From: Lindgomyces ingoldianus
Taxonomy: Eukaryota > Ascomycota > Dothideomycetes > Pleosporales > Lindgomycetaceae
Assembly (NCBI RefSeq): GCF_010093535.1
Contig: NW_022985182.1
Location: forward strand, 941,785 to 1,005,784
DNA: 64,000 bases
Reading direction: 5' to 3'
Shown here: piece after piece, positions 42,981-54,458 of the stretch
How the letters are laid out: each line of letters begins with the position of its first letter
Position numbering within the stretch: the stretch's first letter is position 1
Notes under the pieces: model-generated
The model's input: only the letters and a program-made list of their open reading frames with translations
Told to the model about the DNA's origin: nothing
Database searches by the model: none
Translations under genes and position numbers: made by a program

Positions 42981-43811
42981 TGAAGCAATTGGGGCGGCGG
43001 GGTGAGCAGAAAGTGATTTTAGCAGCGAGAGGGCATTGGGGTACGGTGTCTGCTCGAGGTGTAGGGAAAATGTGGGTTAAAAGGAGTTTCGTTTCTGTTG
43101 TGCGTCTGCTGCGGGGATGTTTTGAGACGGGCGGTGTGTTCAGGGTTGGCGGACCATGTAGGACTGGGAAGCTAGCGCATCGAGGGGATTTGCGATTGCG
43201 ATTGTTGAGCGGTCATAGAATATATAATGCAGACGCGTGGAGAGCGACAGGAGAAGGGTGGATTAGGTAACCCTCCTCATGACCATTCACACATAGCAGG
43301 GCAGGTGGACAACGAGCGGCGCTTTGTATGCTTTGGATGTGGACGGTGGTCTGAGCGGCCGATGCCATGGAGAGAGCTTGCTTTTGGCCTTCTCGCCAAG
43401 ACGACATCTTGGTGGTCAAGGGAGAGCGATCCCCGTCGTTGCAGCCAATCATTGTGCCATGTGTTGGCGTTACATCTCCCCACACTGCACATAAACGTCG
43501 GGTGCATGCACGGCAAGATTGATGCGAGTTGATCATGAGGACCACCTACACAGGAGAATTCCCTAATGGCCACACTCCCAAGACCCAAACAATAAACAGT
43601 AAAACGCAATTCAAAGAAGAGAATCCAACGGCCTGCACTTCCCGATGATGCACCCAAATTACCATCACTTTCCTGAGTCTGGCCTACGAGAAGACAGGGA
43701 GAGTGAAAGATCCCAGTGTTCCGGCAACTCCGCAAATCCCATGATACCAAAAGAATCTCCTTTCCGACCCTTCCGCTGCTGCACTCGCCTGACTATAATG
43801 TCCGTCCCTGC
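42981..43811. other. Intergenic, 831 bp
   Basis: Upstream region of the ceramide synthase gene and 3' flank of the BI-1 gene. The minus frame 43277-43750 (157 codons) has no domain I recognise. Confidence 0.45.
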
Positions 43812-44738
43812 TTAGTTGTTGCTCTGAGAGTTCAGAATCCTCAGAATAGCTAGGAACAGGTTGATAATGTCGAGGTAGAGAGAAATCGCAGCAGCAATCT
43901 CCTCCTCGACGTGGTAATGGCGCATGATAAGCTGCGTGTCAACCAGAATGTAGCCACTGAAGATGAGTGCCGCAATGATGCCATACCCGAGGTCGACTTT
44001 GTTATTGTATGGGAAGAACATGGACATGAATCCGAAGAGAATCATCACCCAGAGAGCGCCGAACAAGTATGGCATCCACGACGTGAAGTCGTACTTCGAC
44101 TGGCAGGCGAAGAGGCTGAGGGCAACGAAGATACCGAATGTGAATATAACCGCCTCCAAAACTATCTTCGAGTCCGTTAAAGATACAATGACCGAAATCG
44201 AGTAGGCTTCCATGGCTGTGAATCCGGCGAGGAACAGGAGATTCGTAGGGTATGACTTGCGCTTCCAGAAGGTGAGTCCAAGAAAGATCATAGCTCCGAA
44301 AAGGGATATCCACATCATCCACTGGTGGGTCTGAACCCAGTGCTTGTATGAGTCGCTTGCCATCGAGATACCGCTAAGAGCTGCTGTCGCGAGGAGTTGA
44401 ACAGTCCTAGACACTATTAGCCATCCAGCTGCCCAGGATACTCTGATACAATCCTTACAATATCGCGTAGACCTTTCGAATAAATGCCATGCGGATGTCC
44501 AGCGTCGCCTCGGCGACAACTCCTCCAAACTGGACAACGGTTAGCTCCAGTCTCTGGATTTCCTGGATAAGCTTACCTTGAAGTCATCCGGAATGTTGTC
44601 ATCAACGCTCCGTGGAACACCACTCAGAAGAGCCTCTTGGGTGGAGGCTTCAGCATCGTAGGATGGTGGCGCTTGGGTATAGCCCTGCTCGTCCAGGGAA
44701 TCGCGTTGAGGAACGTTGTGGTATTTGGGGCCACCCAT
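43812..44738 (-). CDS. BXI1: Bax inhibitor-1 / TMBIM (lifeguard) family membrane protein
   Basis: Exons 44738-44577, 44529-44459 and 44406-43812; 275 aa; introns 47 and 52 bp. A Pro/Tyr-rich cytosolic N-terminus (YTQAPPSYDAEAST) precedes six to seven TM helices: TVQLLATAALSGIS, WMMWISLFGAMIFLGLTFW, PTNLLFLAGFTAMEAYSISV, VLEAVIFTFGIFVALSLFA, WMPYLFGALWVMILFGFMS, YGIIAALIFSGYILVDTQLI. The final DIINLFLAILRIL helix and the acidic pair (DTQ..D) are typical of BI-1 pore regions. Yeast Bxi1 (Ybh3) acts at vacuole, ER and mitochondrial membranes in calcium handling and cell-death control; the role here is inferred. Confidence 0.92.
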
Positions 44739-45877
44739 GGTGTGCTGCTACTGATAATGCGTTGAGAAGGCGGATGCGTCGAGGGAGAGGCGGTTGTTGG
44801 GAGCGAAGCTGAAAGAGCGTTGGAGAGGGTAAGCATAGCCCACGCGTTAAGTGACCGGACTTTGATGATGTAATGGAAATAGGTCACGTGCAGGGCCTCC
44901 CCTCTAGCTGCTTTGAGAATCCCAGCCTCCTGTGTCACGAGGTGAGCTTTCACTACCCTTGTTGGATTATACTATATTATACGTGAAACATTTGTAACCT
45001 TGTGAAGTGCTTCATGAGCTAATTGGATAGCTGGAATTATCGATGCCTTTACATACGACATCGGCTGCAAGAAAGAATCTTCTAAGGTCCTGTTAAGCGG
45101 CAAGACAGCCCGGCATTAAACTATGAGTGAAGCTTAAGCTACGCTAGCACTACGCAGACTCTGTCGTATTTGTAATCATTAATGCCTTTCATTGCCTAAC
45201 TGCCTCACTGCCGTTTTTGCCACTCACACAACCTCCACCTCATCCTCTCCACCAGGCCCTTCTCATTTCTCGTTGGGTCATGCCTCAGAAGGTAAGAAAC
45301 GACGCTCAGATTTGGACACAGACTCGAACTGGATTGCATCCTAGCCATCCATTTTGATAGCATCAGACTAGCCAAAAAAACTCAAACAGTAAGATATGAA
45401 GCGAAGGGAAAACAGCCAAACTCCAGGTGAATGAGCAAGAGAGCAAACCGATTGTTTGGTAAAGTACAAGTTGACGCACTAAAGGCCAAGAAGCCAGAGA
45501 GATGTGTAGTTGTAGGTGGGAGCCTATGTAGGTTGCTCGAATGTAGGAACTCGAGTGGGTCGGAGTATGGTGGTAGAGGATTGTCGGTAGGACGTTGTGG
45601 AGCAAGTATTATTTATGAGAGGCCAAAATCCGGGTATCGCGCGGGAACTGTATAGCTGGGACGGGCTTTAGACGACATCCACCACATGTCCAAAATGGGT
45701 ATGAATACCATCGCCTACAACCCCTCCAATCTTCAGCAAACAAACCCCCCAAAATTCAACATATGGATGATCTCAAGGACGTGGTGGGTATCCAGTCCAA
45801 GGCATCCGGAGAAGGTAATAAACACTAAGGAAAGTCGTGATTGCCAGGTCGTGACAGGAAGATCCAGCCTTCGCAGA
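44739..45877. other. Intergenic, 1.14 kb
   Basis: Holds the promoter of the BI-1 gene and the 3' flank of SHO1. Short frames only (45363-45605, 45431-45655). Confidence 0.45.
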
Positions 45878-46947
45878 CTATAGCAAGATCAGGTAGTTGC
45901 TGGGAGCAATACCAGTCTCGCCATTGGGCTTCTTGGCCTGCCACCACCTTCCGCTGACATCTGAAACCTCAAGTATATCGTGTTTTTGGAAGCTGATCTC
46001 GTTCGCATCGTCGGGATTCGCCTCATAGCTGTAGATGGCCTTGGCGCGATACGGGTACTCGAGCGAACCATCTTGCTGTCCCTCCTCGACACCATTGGTC
46101 GGCGTTTGGACATTGGAAGTGTTAGCCATGCCACCAAATCGGGGCTGTGAAGAGTTCCTAGCATCCGCTCCAACAGGGCCACCTGGATAACCCGACACTG
46201 GTGACGACGTCTCAAACCCATTCAATTGGGCGGACGTGTACATCTGAGGTGGCACGTTTGGAGCCGATGTCTCTGGACGAGCACCATAATTGTTGGACAT
46301 GGGGCGCGAGTTGCGGGAGCCATTCGTCTCTTTGTGGAGGGCATACGAGTCAACAAAGGCGCGGTGGCTGGCTTGCGGCTGAGATCCATAGTAGAAGATC
46401 CAGACAATCTAGGATCATCCATTAGCACTGTGGACATTGCACGGATTTGGGTCGCACTTACGCCAATCATGGAGAGCAAGATAAAGCCGGCAGCGGCCGC
46501 CTCAAAGGCAGCGACGGCCGAGTAGACTAGGGAATTGACAGAGGAGGTGGTGAAGACGAGACCAGCGGCGAGGAAACCCACAATCTGGCAAGATTTAGTA
46601 GGCGCAACCCAAGGACATTTTTTGCAGTGATCTTACCGCGACATGGTAGGTCCGCTCCGAATCCGACGCAACAGTGACCGTAACACCGATGATGCAGAAA
46701 AGCATGAAAACCAGCGTCCACCATGCGAAGTTCGGAAAGCCACTGTGGATGGCAGATATTATCGAGCTGACGAAGGCTATGATCCATGCAAGCTGTACAC
46801 AAAAGTTAGCCACTCAGTCCCTCACAAAGCCTCGACCATCGTGACACTGACAATGCCGATAGAGATAGTCGCCAGCGCAAACGGGTCCCCCACGATGCGG
46901 CCGATGGAGAAGGTCGAGCGACCGCCATAGCTATGTCCGTTTTCCAT
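45878..46947 (-). CDS. SHO1: High-osmolarity signalling protein Sho1 (four TM plus SH3)
   Basis: Exons 46947-46852, 46792-46637, 46584-46462 and 46408-45878; 301 aa; introns 59, 52 and 53 bp. Four TM segments: [58 protein letters not shown] and [21 protein letters not shown] Ser/Pro-rich linker leads to a C-terminal SH3 domain ([20 protein letters not shown], then [20 protein letters not shown]) with the usual ALYDY-like, WW and PSNYL elements. In yeast the SH3 domain recruits the MAPKK Pbs2 on one branch of the HOG pathway; in filamentous fungi Sho1 also affects growth and pathogenic development. The 5' flank is long and GC-rich. Confidence 0.96.
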
Positions 46948-48639
46948 TTTGCGAAGAGATGGCGATCCGAGGGAGCCGTAGGAGGGCATAAGTTCAGCTA
47001 GCGAGCACGAAGAGTATTACAATGTTCCTAGATGCGAGGGCAAAGGAGCGTGGTGCCGACTTAAAGACTCGGCTCGAGGCTGGCGAGCGTGGTCTTGTCG
47101 CGGCGGGAGGGCTGTGGTCGGGTGTTGGGGCGTCTGGCCGGAGACGGGGAGAGAGGAGGTCACGGTTGCAAGGTGGTGGGAGCGGACTCGCAAGACTTGG
47201 ATGGCGAGCGGGCAACCAGGAGCCAAACGCGAGAGAGACGCTGGAGATCGCTGCGACTGGCGGCTGCAGAGTATCGAAGTGGAGAGCGGCTTGGATGGGG
47301 TCGGTGAGTGCTTTTGGGAGGAGGAGAGGCGAGCGAGATGGGACAGGCCCTCAAAGCGTTTCACCTCAAGGGGACGGGGTCGCGAACCATTGGCCAGCCC
47401 GGCAGGTGGGCCGGGGATATTTGGACCACGGGCACCAACAGGATTAAAATGGCAGCACGTCAGCCGTGGCTTGCGCGCAGCACTTGACCAGCTACGACAC
47501 AGCGCGCCCTGGATCCTTTGTTGGCTGCTGGTTGACAAGCAGAGACAAGCAGAGACAGACGCGGCGGAGACGAGGCAGAGCAGCAAGAAGCCAGCAACAC
47601 CTCTGCATCTCGTCTGGCGGGAGACGCCGGCTAAACGGTGGCCGCATATCCTCAATCAACAGAAGAGTGCAACGTCTTTGTGATTCGCTCAGCCTCGTGC
47701 CGCCACCGTGTCTGTGAATTGGGGCCGCAGCCCTGCCATGTGGCGCTATCTGGCTAATTTGCCCTTCTGCTTTCCTCCTGCACCTGGCCGGCAGCGGAGC
47801 CCCTCAGCAGTTAGTGAGAATAAAGGCCTTCCCCTCCTTGAGCTCTGCTGTTGCTGTGCCGCCTTGATTGCTGCTCTTTGCGGCCCTACTGTGATCGCCA
47901 TTGCCCTGATTGTGCCCTGGCCGCAGCTGCGGTTGATTCGTCTGAGAATACTAGCTTGCTGTACCACCCCATCAGTCTCCTACATTAACGTTCGCCTCCA
48001 GGCTGAGCGGCCAACACAGCAGCTGCGCGTGTGCTTTTCGATCAGACCTTGAGCAGCCCTGGAGGGGTAGACGATCCCGCGTCAGCATGCAGGTCCGACA
48101 CAAGCTTCGTCTGAGACGGCGATGAAACCATGATCGAACAGAATAAAGCGGATGGATGCCACCCGCTTCACAAGAGACCCATCGCGGACTCATCACATTG
48201 AAAAACATGGACGATTGGCGCTAATTGGTGCTTGTTGCGGAAATATATTCTTTCATATACCCAATTTTGACGCTGGACGCATGAAATTCTGAAGCAATCG
48301 TCTGCCCTTTGTGCATCCATTGCTAGCTGGCTGAAACTTGTACCTGCCTAGAGAAACACATCTGCCAATCATGTTCTAGTGAAGGCCAACTTGGAAGCCT
48401 GCGTCCTCGGCGCGTGACAAATGTTCGTCATATCTGCACCATGCCTCCTCACCATACCTAAGCAAGCTTCACAATTGATGTGGTGGATAACAGCATCCCG
48501 GATAACATGGGGAAGCTGGCACTTGCCATGGTCTGCATCCCGCATCGCTCCGAACAGCATGACAACTCACCGCGTCAAATACCTTTGTAAATGCGCAACT
48601 GGAGTCTGATGTCGTGGATATGCTGTGATAGCGTGTGCT
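46948..48639. other. Intergenic, 1.7 kb; GC-rich upstream flank of SHO1
   Basis: The part at 47000-47650 is clearly GC-rich and open on both strands (212 codons minus, 189 and 141 plus). The peptides are Ser/Arg/Pro-rich with no domain, so I read it as promoter or long leader, not a gene. Confidence 0.45.
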
Positions 48640-49310
48640 TCAGCCCTCTTCCTCCTCCTGCTGCTGCTTTTTCTTGAATTCGGCCCTGATCGCAGTCCGC
48701 TCGGCATTCTGGAGCCGTTTGTGCCATTCCACCCAGCACCGACCTTGTCCAAGCAAATGAATATGCTTCACCCGCGAGACTATCATTCCACTCTTCTTCC
48801 TTAGCAGCGAGATCTGGAGAGCTTGCAGAAGGTGGCGGTTCTCAGCTTCTGCAATGCGGGGGCGAAGTTTGGCCAGCTTTGAGAAGCCATCCGTTTGCGG
48901 AATTTGTTGGTCATCGAGGGTCTTGAGCTGGGAAGCGGTTGTTGCAAAAGCCGGTGCGCGTTCCACAACTATGGCAGTCTTCTGCGCTGCGTCAAGTCCA
49001 GCACCGCTTGCATTTTCAAGCTCCGAGGCCTTAGGTAGGAGATCCGAGTGATTGGCCACTGCATGTGATTAGAAAGACTACCAGTTAGGTAGAGAAATGG
49101 CCGCGTACACAATTGTTGCACATCATTCAAAAGGACAGTCTTCTTAGAGAGCTCCTGTAGAGACCGCTCGATCCTCTGTATCCGTTCCGCCAAGGCCCTC
49201 GGCTTCCCGTCGGCGGCAGGTTTCACGCCGCCCAGAATGTATTCAATCCTGTCCAGGCGAGATTCTAGCAACGCATATGTGAACAGGATGGCTTCTTCAT
49301 ACTCGTCCAT
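48640..49310 (-). CDS. Nuclear distribution protein RO-10-like (dynactin p24-type subunit), tentative
   Basis: Exons 49310-49109 and 49058-48640, 50 bp intron with phase-1 junction (VQQLLANHSDL), 206 aa. The N-terminus ALLESRLDRIEYILGG and the helix ALAERIQRIERSLQEL are coiled-coil, and the C-terminal helix is very basic then acidic (EFKKKQQQEEEEG). A short, coiled-coil protein with an (A/T)L-LE-RL-R-IE start fits RO-10 of Neurospora, a dynactin shoulder subunit needed for nuclear distribution. The link rests on pattern, not on a conserved domain I can verify. It diverges from the AVT transporter with 305 bp between starts. Confidence 0.65.
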
Positions 49311-49615
49311 GGTGGCGAGAGGTCAGGTGGTGGGTGATGGTTGACACTGAACGCTTGACACGAAAGCCCACCTGCCGTCGATAATTTTAGCGCGGATCTA
49401 AATCCGGGCTTGGCATCTGGCTCAGCCTAGGCTTTCAACGTCAGCGGTTCACTTTCACCACCTCACCTCTTCATATTCCATTTCTATCTTCACCCGCCTT
49501 CCCCGAGCGCATCGCCGCCCGCTCTGTCCTACACCTACGCCGTCGAACATTCACTCTTCCACCGCATGGTCTCGCGATTACCAACTCAGGAGTGTTTCGC
49601 TTATCGTCGACAAGC
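49311..49615. other. Divergent promoter, 305 bp
   Basis: Lies between the RO-10-like gene (minus) and the AVT transporter (plus). A CCACCTCACCTCTTC pyrimidine-rich stretch is near 49460. Nothing else seen. Confidence 0.5.
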
Positions 49616-51365
49616 ATGGCCAGCTACTCCGCCATAGGCCCCGAACCAGATGATACCGATCCCTTGTCCACAAGCACGGGGTCGCTGCGGGGAAGAAGGT
49701 TCGAGTTCCCCAAGATATCCGGCGGAACTTGTGCTAACACTTTTGTAGGCGTGGAAGAGGAAAGAAAGATATCGGATACACCGGCCAGGCATCATGGATA
49801 AGTAGTGTCATCAACATAGTGAATACCAGTATGGACTTCCCGTTAGCTTCCATATTCTTCAATCGCTAAGCGAAGTGCAGTCCTTGGAGCCGGTCTTCTC
49901 GCCATGCCTTCCGCCCTTTCAAAGATGGGCATCTTTCTCGGTATCTTCGTGATTGCGTGGGCTGGAATGACTGCCGGCTTTGGCCTCTACCTTCAAACCC
50001 GGTGCGCGAGATATGTAGAACGCGGCCACGTGTCTTTTGCCGCGCTATCACAGCTCACATACCCGAATCTATCCATACTATTCGACGCTGCAATCGCCAT
50101 CAAATGCTTTGGGGTCGGGGTCAGCTATCTCATCATCATTGGTGATCTAATGCCTGGAGTAGTGAAAGGATTCGCACCGGGAGCTGGAGAAGCTGCCTTC
50201 TTGATGGACCGACAGTTCTGGGTCACTGCCTTCATGTATGGAGCAAAATCTATGTCCCAGATGTCACTTACTAATCATTCTAGGCTAATCATTATTCCTC
50301 TATCCTTTCTACGGCGTCTAGATTCGTTGAAGTACACGAGCGTTATTGCTCTATGTTCGATTGCATATCTCGTGGTCTTAGTCGTTGCTCACTACATCAA
50401 GGGCGACACACTGCAAGACCGTGGGGAAGTCCGAGTCTTTCGATGGGCTGGCCCAGTGTCAGTTCTTGCCGCATTCCCAGTCATTGTCTTTGCCTATACA
50501 TGTCACCAGAACGTAAGTCTGTCCAAATCCAAGCTGGCTATTTACTTCTAACTCATGCAGATGTTTTCTATTCTCAACGAAATTGCTGATAACTCTCATT
50601 TCCGCACCACCAGCGTCATTTTCGCAAGTATCGGGGCCGCTTGCTCCCTTTACATTCTTACCGGTATCACTGGCTACCTGTCCTACGGCGATAACATCAA
50701 GGGGAACATTGTCAGCATGTGTAAGCATCTCAAGCTGCGTTTTTCTCTCGTATGTCTGACAAATCTTAGACCCGACGGCCGCTCCATCAACCATCGGGCG
50801 TCTAGCCATTGTGATCCTGGTCATGTTCTCCTACCCCCTTCAAATCCATCCCTGTAGGGCTTCCATTGACGCTTGTTTGAACTGGAGGCCTCGTCGCCGT
50901 AATGCTCAGAACGAATCGTCTCCGTCTCGCAACACTCTTCTTAACTCTTCAAAGGGTGGTACCAAGCTGAAGCCTGAGATGGGCGATATCCGCTTTGCTG
51001 TCATCACCACCATCCTCATCGTTCTATCCTTTATCACCGCTATGACGGTCTCCTCACTCGAGAAGGTGCTCGCTTATGTTGGCAGCACTGGTTCGACCAC
51101 AATCTCCTTCATCTTGCCCGGATTATTCTACTACAAGATCTCAGACCCCGACTCGACACACCATCAACGGCTCGTCAAAGATGAAGATGACGAAGATGAG
51201 TTCGACAGTGCCGATGCAGAAGGCTATGTCATGAGCGATGCGCACAAGAGCCGGCACTGGCGCCGAGGCCTTCTGCGGAGCTTAAGCTTAGCACTCGCTA
51301 TCTATGGTGTGTGTGTTATGATTGTGTGTTTAGTGACTAACACTTTCCTCATTGCGTCTCATTGA
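49616..51365 (+). CDS. Vacuolar amino-acid transporter, AVT/SLC38 (AAAP) family
   Basis: Exons 49616-49698, 49749-49828, 49881-50235, 50284-50512, 50561-50720 and 50770-51365; 500 aa. All five introns are 48-52 bp; the one at 50236-50283 is a multiple of three but has a TTACTAATC branch site and splicing gives the family reading FWVTAFMLIIIPLSF. The N-terminus is Ser/Thr/Arg-rich, then ASWISSVINIVNTILGAGLL (the AAAP TM1 signature), eleven TM helices in all, FSYPLQIHPCRASIDA, and a Ser/Asp-rich loop late in the protein (DEDDEDEFDSADAEG). This matches fungal Avt5/6/7-type proteins, which export amino acids from the vacuole; the substrate is not shown here. Confidence 0.92.
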
Positions 51366-51675
51366 GCCTCATCGAGCGTCATAGCATGGCTTTCACTGTC
51401 ATTTCAAACGAGCGATTTAGAGCATTTGCATGGTGTTCTTGATTTAGACATGGGTTTTGGATTAGGTTTTCTGGGGAACACTTAGGGACTATGGGCAGCT
51501 TCGCCACCGTTCGGTTTACAATAAGACTCCTCGCTGGAGCTTCTTCTGTTTTGCATGCTTATACGTCATCTGCGGAGGAAAATTGTACATATTTCAAATC
51601 AAGACTTTCCTGCCTTAACGCCGTTTGATGCAACCTGACCACATCTCCCACAAAATGCCTACCTGCTCTATTTAT
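51366..51675. other. Intergenic, 310 bp between convergent genes
   Basis: 3' flanks of the AVT gene and the bS16m gene. Nothing seen. Confidence 0.5.
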
Positions 51676-52345
51676 CTACGCTGTCTCGGTCGCGGCTGCT
51701 GTCGTAGTGCGCGGTGGTATTAGCGATTTGGCTGCGGAATCTGCTTTGATCACCTCGTTCTTTATCTGTCCGACGCGAAATTTTGGCTCCAGTATGCCGA
51801 CCTAAGATTCAGTTAGCTTAATTCAACCAAAATCTCTCCAGGTGCCCTCCTCTCATTCAAATTCCGATCTCTCCTTCCCCTCCAACTCCACAATTAATGT
51901 GTCCTGTCAATTCCTTCCTCTCAGCTGTTCAAATACAAATGCTAACATACCATGCTCAACAGCCTCCAAACAGTATCGCTCGGCTGTGCGCCGACACCAA
52001 CCCAATATCTTGCCCTCGAACTATCGAGCATGATTTCTTTCCATGGCCGTCCGTTTGTATCACCCGGTCGTGGTGGTTGTGGGATGGGATTGTATGTTCC
52101 GAGGACTTCGAGGGGTTTAGAGTTACGTGCTGTTCTATATTTCATGTTAGCAAATGTACCGGTGGGAAACATGGGTTCGGATTTATATTTGGGGGAGGGG
52201 AGTTGGAGGTTAGAGATGCGCGGAAGGGAATTGTATTAGAGCTGGCGGGATGGGGATAAAGAACGTACCGCGCATGCGCGACGACAATGTTGTAAAAGGG
52301 TGAGTGGCGCTTGCCGAAGCGTGCTAGGCGGATTCGGAGGACCAT
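51676..52345 (-). CDS. MRPS16: Mitochondrial small-subunit ribosomal protein bS16m
   Basis: Exons 52345-52269, 52134-51951 and 51801-51676; 128 aa. Introns are long for this window (134 and 149 bp) but have TTGCTAACATG and AAGCTAACTGA branch sites and join in phase. The N-terminus VLRIRLARFGKRHSPFYNIV and the following RNSKPLEVLGTYNPIPQPP are the conserved S16 RNA-binding surface; ARYWVGVGAQPSDTVWRLLS is the second conserved block. The C-terminal extension (RTTTAAATETA) is fungal. The protein acts in the mitochondrial 37S subunit. There is no cleavable presequence, as is usual for this small protein. Confidence 0.93.
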
Positions 52346-52716
52346 TGTAGATTGGGAGAGTTCACTTCAGAGCTCATGTTTAACATTGTGAAGTTTGCGA
52401 AAGTTGTCTGAGAGCCGAGGTTCAACCGAGAGACACGTGATGACTACTAAGTTGGACTTTCACATCTACTGGCAATTTCAGCTGTGCATTCTGACAGTGA
52501 TTTAGAGTTTGTTCGTGATTTTTAGATCCAAAAATATGTGATATAGCTAGAGAATTTGGTCCCAGGACCTCGAAAGTCTCGCTACTTCACTTGTCCGACT
52601 ATTTCGATGATGTGATGTAATCACCTTTCTCCATTAGAACACGTTCATCTTCTAGGCCTCACCACCATACAATTCCTTCCTCACATAAATCTATTGCCGC
52701 TTTTGGGTTACTAAAA
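52346..52716. other. Divergent promoter, 371 bp
   Basis: Lies between bS16m (minus) and NAD(P)H-hydrate epimerase (plus). A CACGTGATGAC site (about 52434) may be a shared E-box/CRE-like element. Nothing else seen. Confidence 0.5.
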
Positions 52717-53809
52717 ATGGCTCTCAGAGTAAACAATAGCCCTGCCATGCACTTCACACGCCTAACAATTCCAAGACTCTCTCTGCCAAGAACGCCGCTG
52801 CTCTTGACCAAGAGCTCATGTCCGCAGGCGCGTTCTCAATCGATCAATTGATGGAGCTTGCTGGATTAAGTGTCTCACAGGCCGGTATCTTCCTTCTGTT
52901 CGCTCACAGAGTTGCCGCTCTGCAAATTCATTCCTCTTCTGACTTACATGTTCTAGTGTTCAAGTTGCAGCCGCTGAGTAAAGGGAAGCGCATCTTAGTG
53001 GCCTGTGGGCCTGGAAACAATGGTAAGTGAAATTGATAATCAGCGAAAGTAAACCATGAAGGATCATATATGGTTCATCTAATTATGAGGTTCAGGTGGT
53101 GATGGACTCGTTGCGGCTCGACACTTATTCCACTACGGATACCAGCCAACAATTTACTATCCCAAACAGAGCAAGAACGATCTCTACCAGGTATTTCCAC
53201 TTTGCGTAACCTCTTTTCCCTCGCTCTAAATCTCTCATTTCATATTCAAACTCTCCCTCAAACCCCACAAACCCTCTATTAAACCCCAAGGCCCTGATTC
53301 CATTGCAGCGCCTGACAACCCAACTCCGCGACCTCCGCATCCCCTTTACCAGTGACTTTGAAACCGCCCTACACCAGACCGACCACATCGTTGACGCCAT
53401 CTTCGGCTTCTCCTTCTCCGGTGAAGTCCGTGAACCCTTCCCAAAAGTCATCCAGGCACTCCGTGACACAAAACTCCCCGTTCTCGCCGTCGATGCGCCA
53501 TCGTCCTGGAATATCGAGAGCGGGCCGCCAGACTCGGGGCCTGGGAAAGTGAGCGAACCAGGCTTATTAATTAAAATTGCCCAGTTTTCGAGGGAGGTGA
53601 CTGACGATTGGTTTTAGGGATTTATGCCTGATGCACTGATTTCACTTACGGCGCCGAAGCCGTTGGTAAAGCGGTTCAAGGGGAGGCATTTCATTGGCGG
53701 GAGGTTTTTGAGTCCGGAGATGGCAGAGAAGTATGGCTTGGATTTGCCTAAGTATGAGGGATTAGATCAGGTTGCAGAGGTGCCAGCCGGGGAGGGCGAG
53801 AAGTTGTGA
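52717..53809 (+). CDS. NAD(P)H-hydrate epimerase (AIBP/Nnr, YjeF N-terminal fold)
   Basis: Exons 52717-52728, 52776-52884, 52957-53022, 53096-53190, 53309-53548 and 53618-53809; 237 aa. The first exon is only 12 nt (MALR). Motifs: [31 protein letters not shown], the [20 protein letters not shown] nucleotide loop, [20 protein letters not shown]-type [35 protein letters not shown], and [20 protein letters not shown]. It epimerises damaged S- and R-NAD(P)H hydrates for the partner dehydratase (Nnr C-domain); in fungi the two are separate genes, as here. Yeast homologue YNL200C. Mitochondrial or cytosolic location is open: the N-terminus has no strong presequence. Confidence 0.94.
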
Positions 53810-54458
53810 TGGGAAGAGGAAGACCTAGGATTTTTGGAACAAGAGGAGTTGGTGAAGGGGCGGGGTGGAAGATGGATAGAGTGTAACGAGCTACAATGAC
53901 GCGAGGCATGAGATTTAAAAGAGATGGGTTGTCACGTGGTGTTCAATGAATTGCAAGGATATTTTAAATGCTTGATGTTTGGATCTGCAATTCATTGATA
54001 TGTAAGGCTCGTGGAAAGGACTCTAGCCAGTAATATAACTCCATAACTGAACCCCCACGTGTCGAGTTGTAACTCAGGGTAATGGCCCTATTCCCAGTGA
54101 TCTTCAACTCGAAAATTACGTTACCTGAAAACATCTACAGCCCAAAAAAGCTAACGGCTAAATGTGACTAGAAAAGACGGCGCTGCACATCATCCAAGTT
54201 CCTTCCACACCAGACTCCTGGGACCGACCCTGTATACCCTTTGCGCCTAATATGTGAACCAGCCCGGATCCCAAATGTAGCGAGCATGATGGTATTAACA
54301 TGTTGGGTTAAGAATGTCTCATTGCGAAGAGGGCCATAGGAGCTTTCCGCCCAATGCCCTGAGGCGCTTATTAAACGCCCGAAACGCCAAACATTCCAAT
54401 TCGTCATTGCGCGTGTTTCATTATCCAAATTGGCAATCATAGATGTTGGAGGAATGGG
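53810..54458. other. Intergenic, 649 bp between convergent genes
   Basis: The minus frame 54168-54440 (90 codons) lies just past the Hsv2-type gene's stop but shows no domain. No gene called. Confidence 0.45.

Noticed and set aside
47017..47655. 212-codon minus-strand frame upstream of SHO1
   Set aside because: Ser/Arg/Pro-rich with no domain and matched by open frames on the other strand; explained by high GC.
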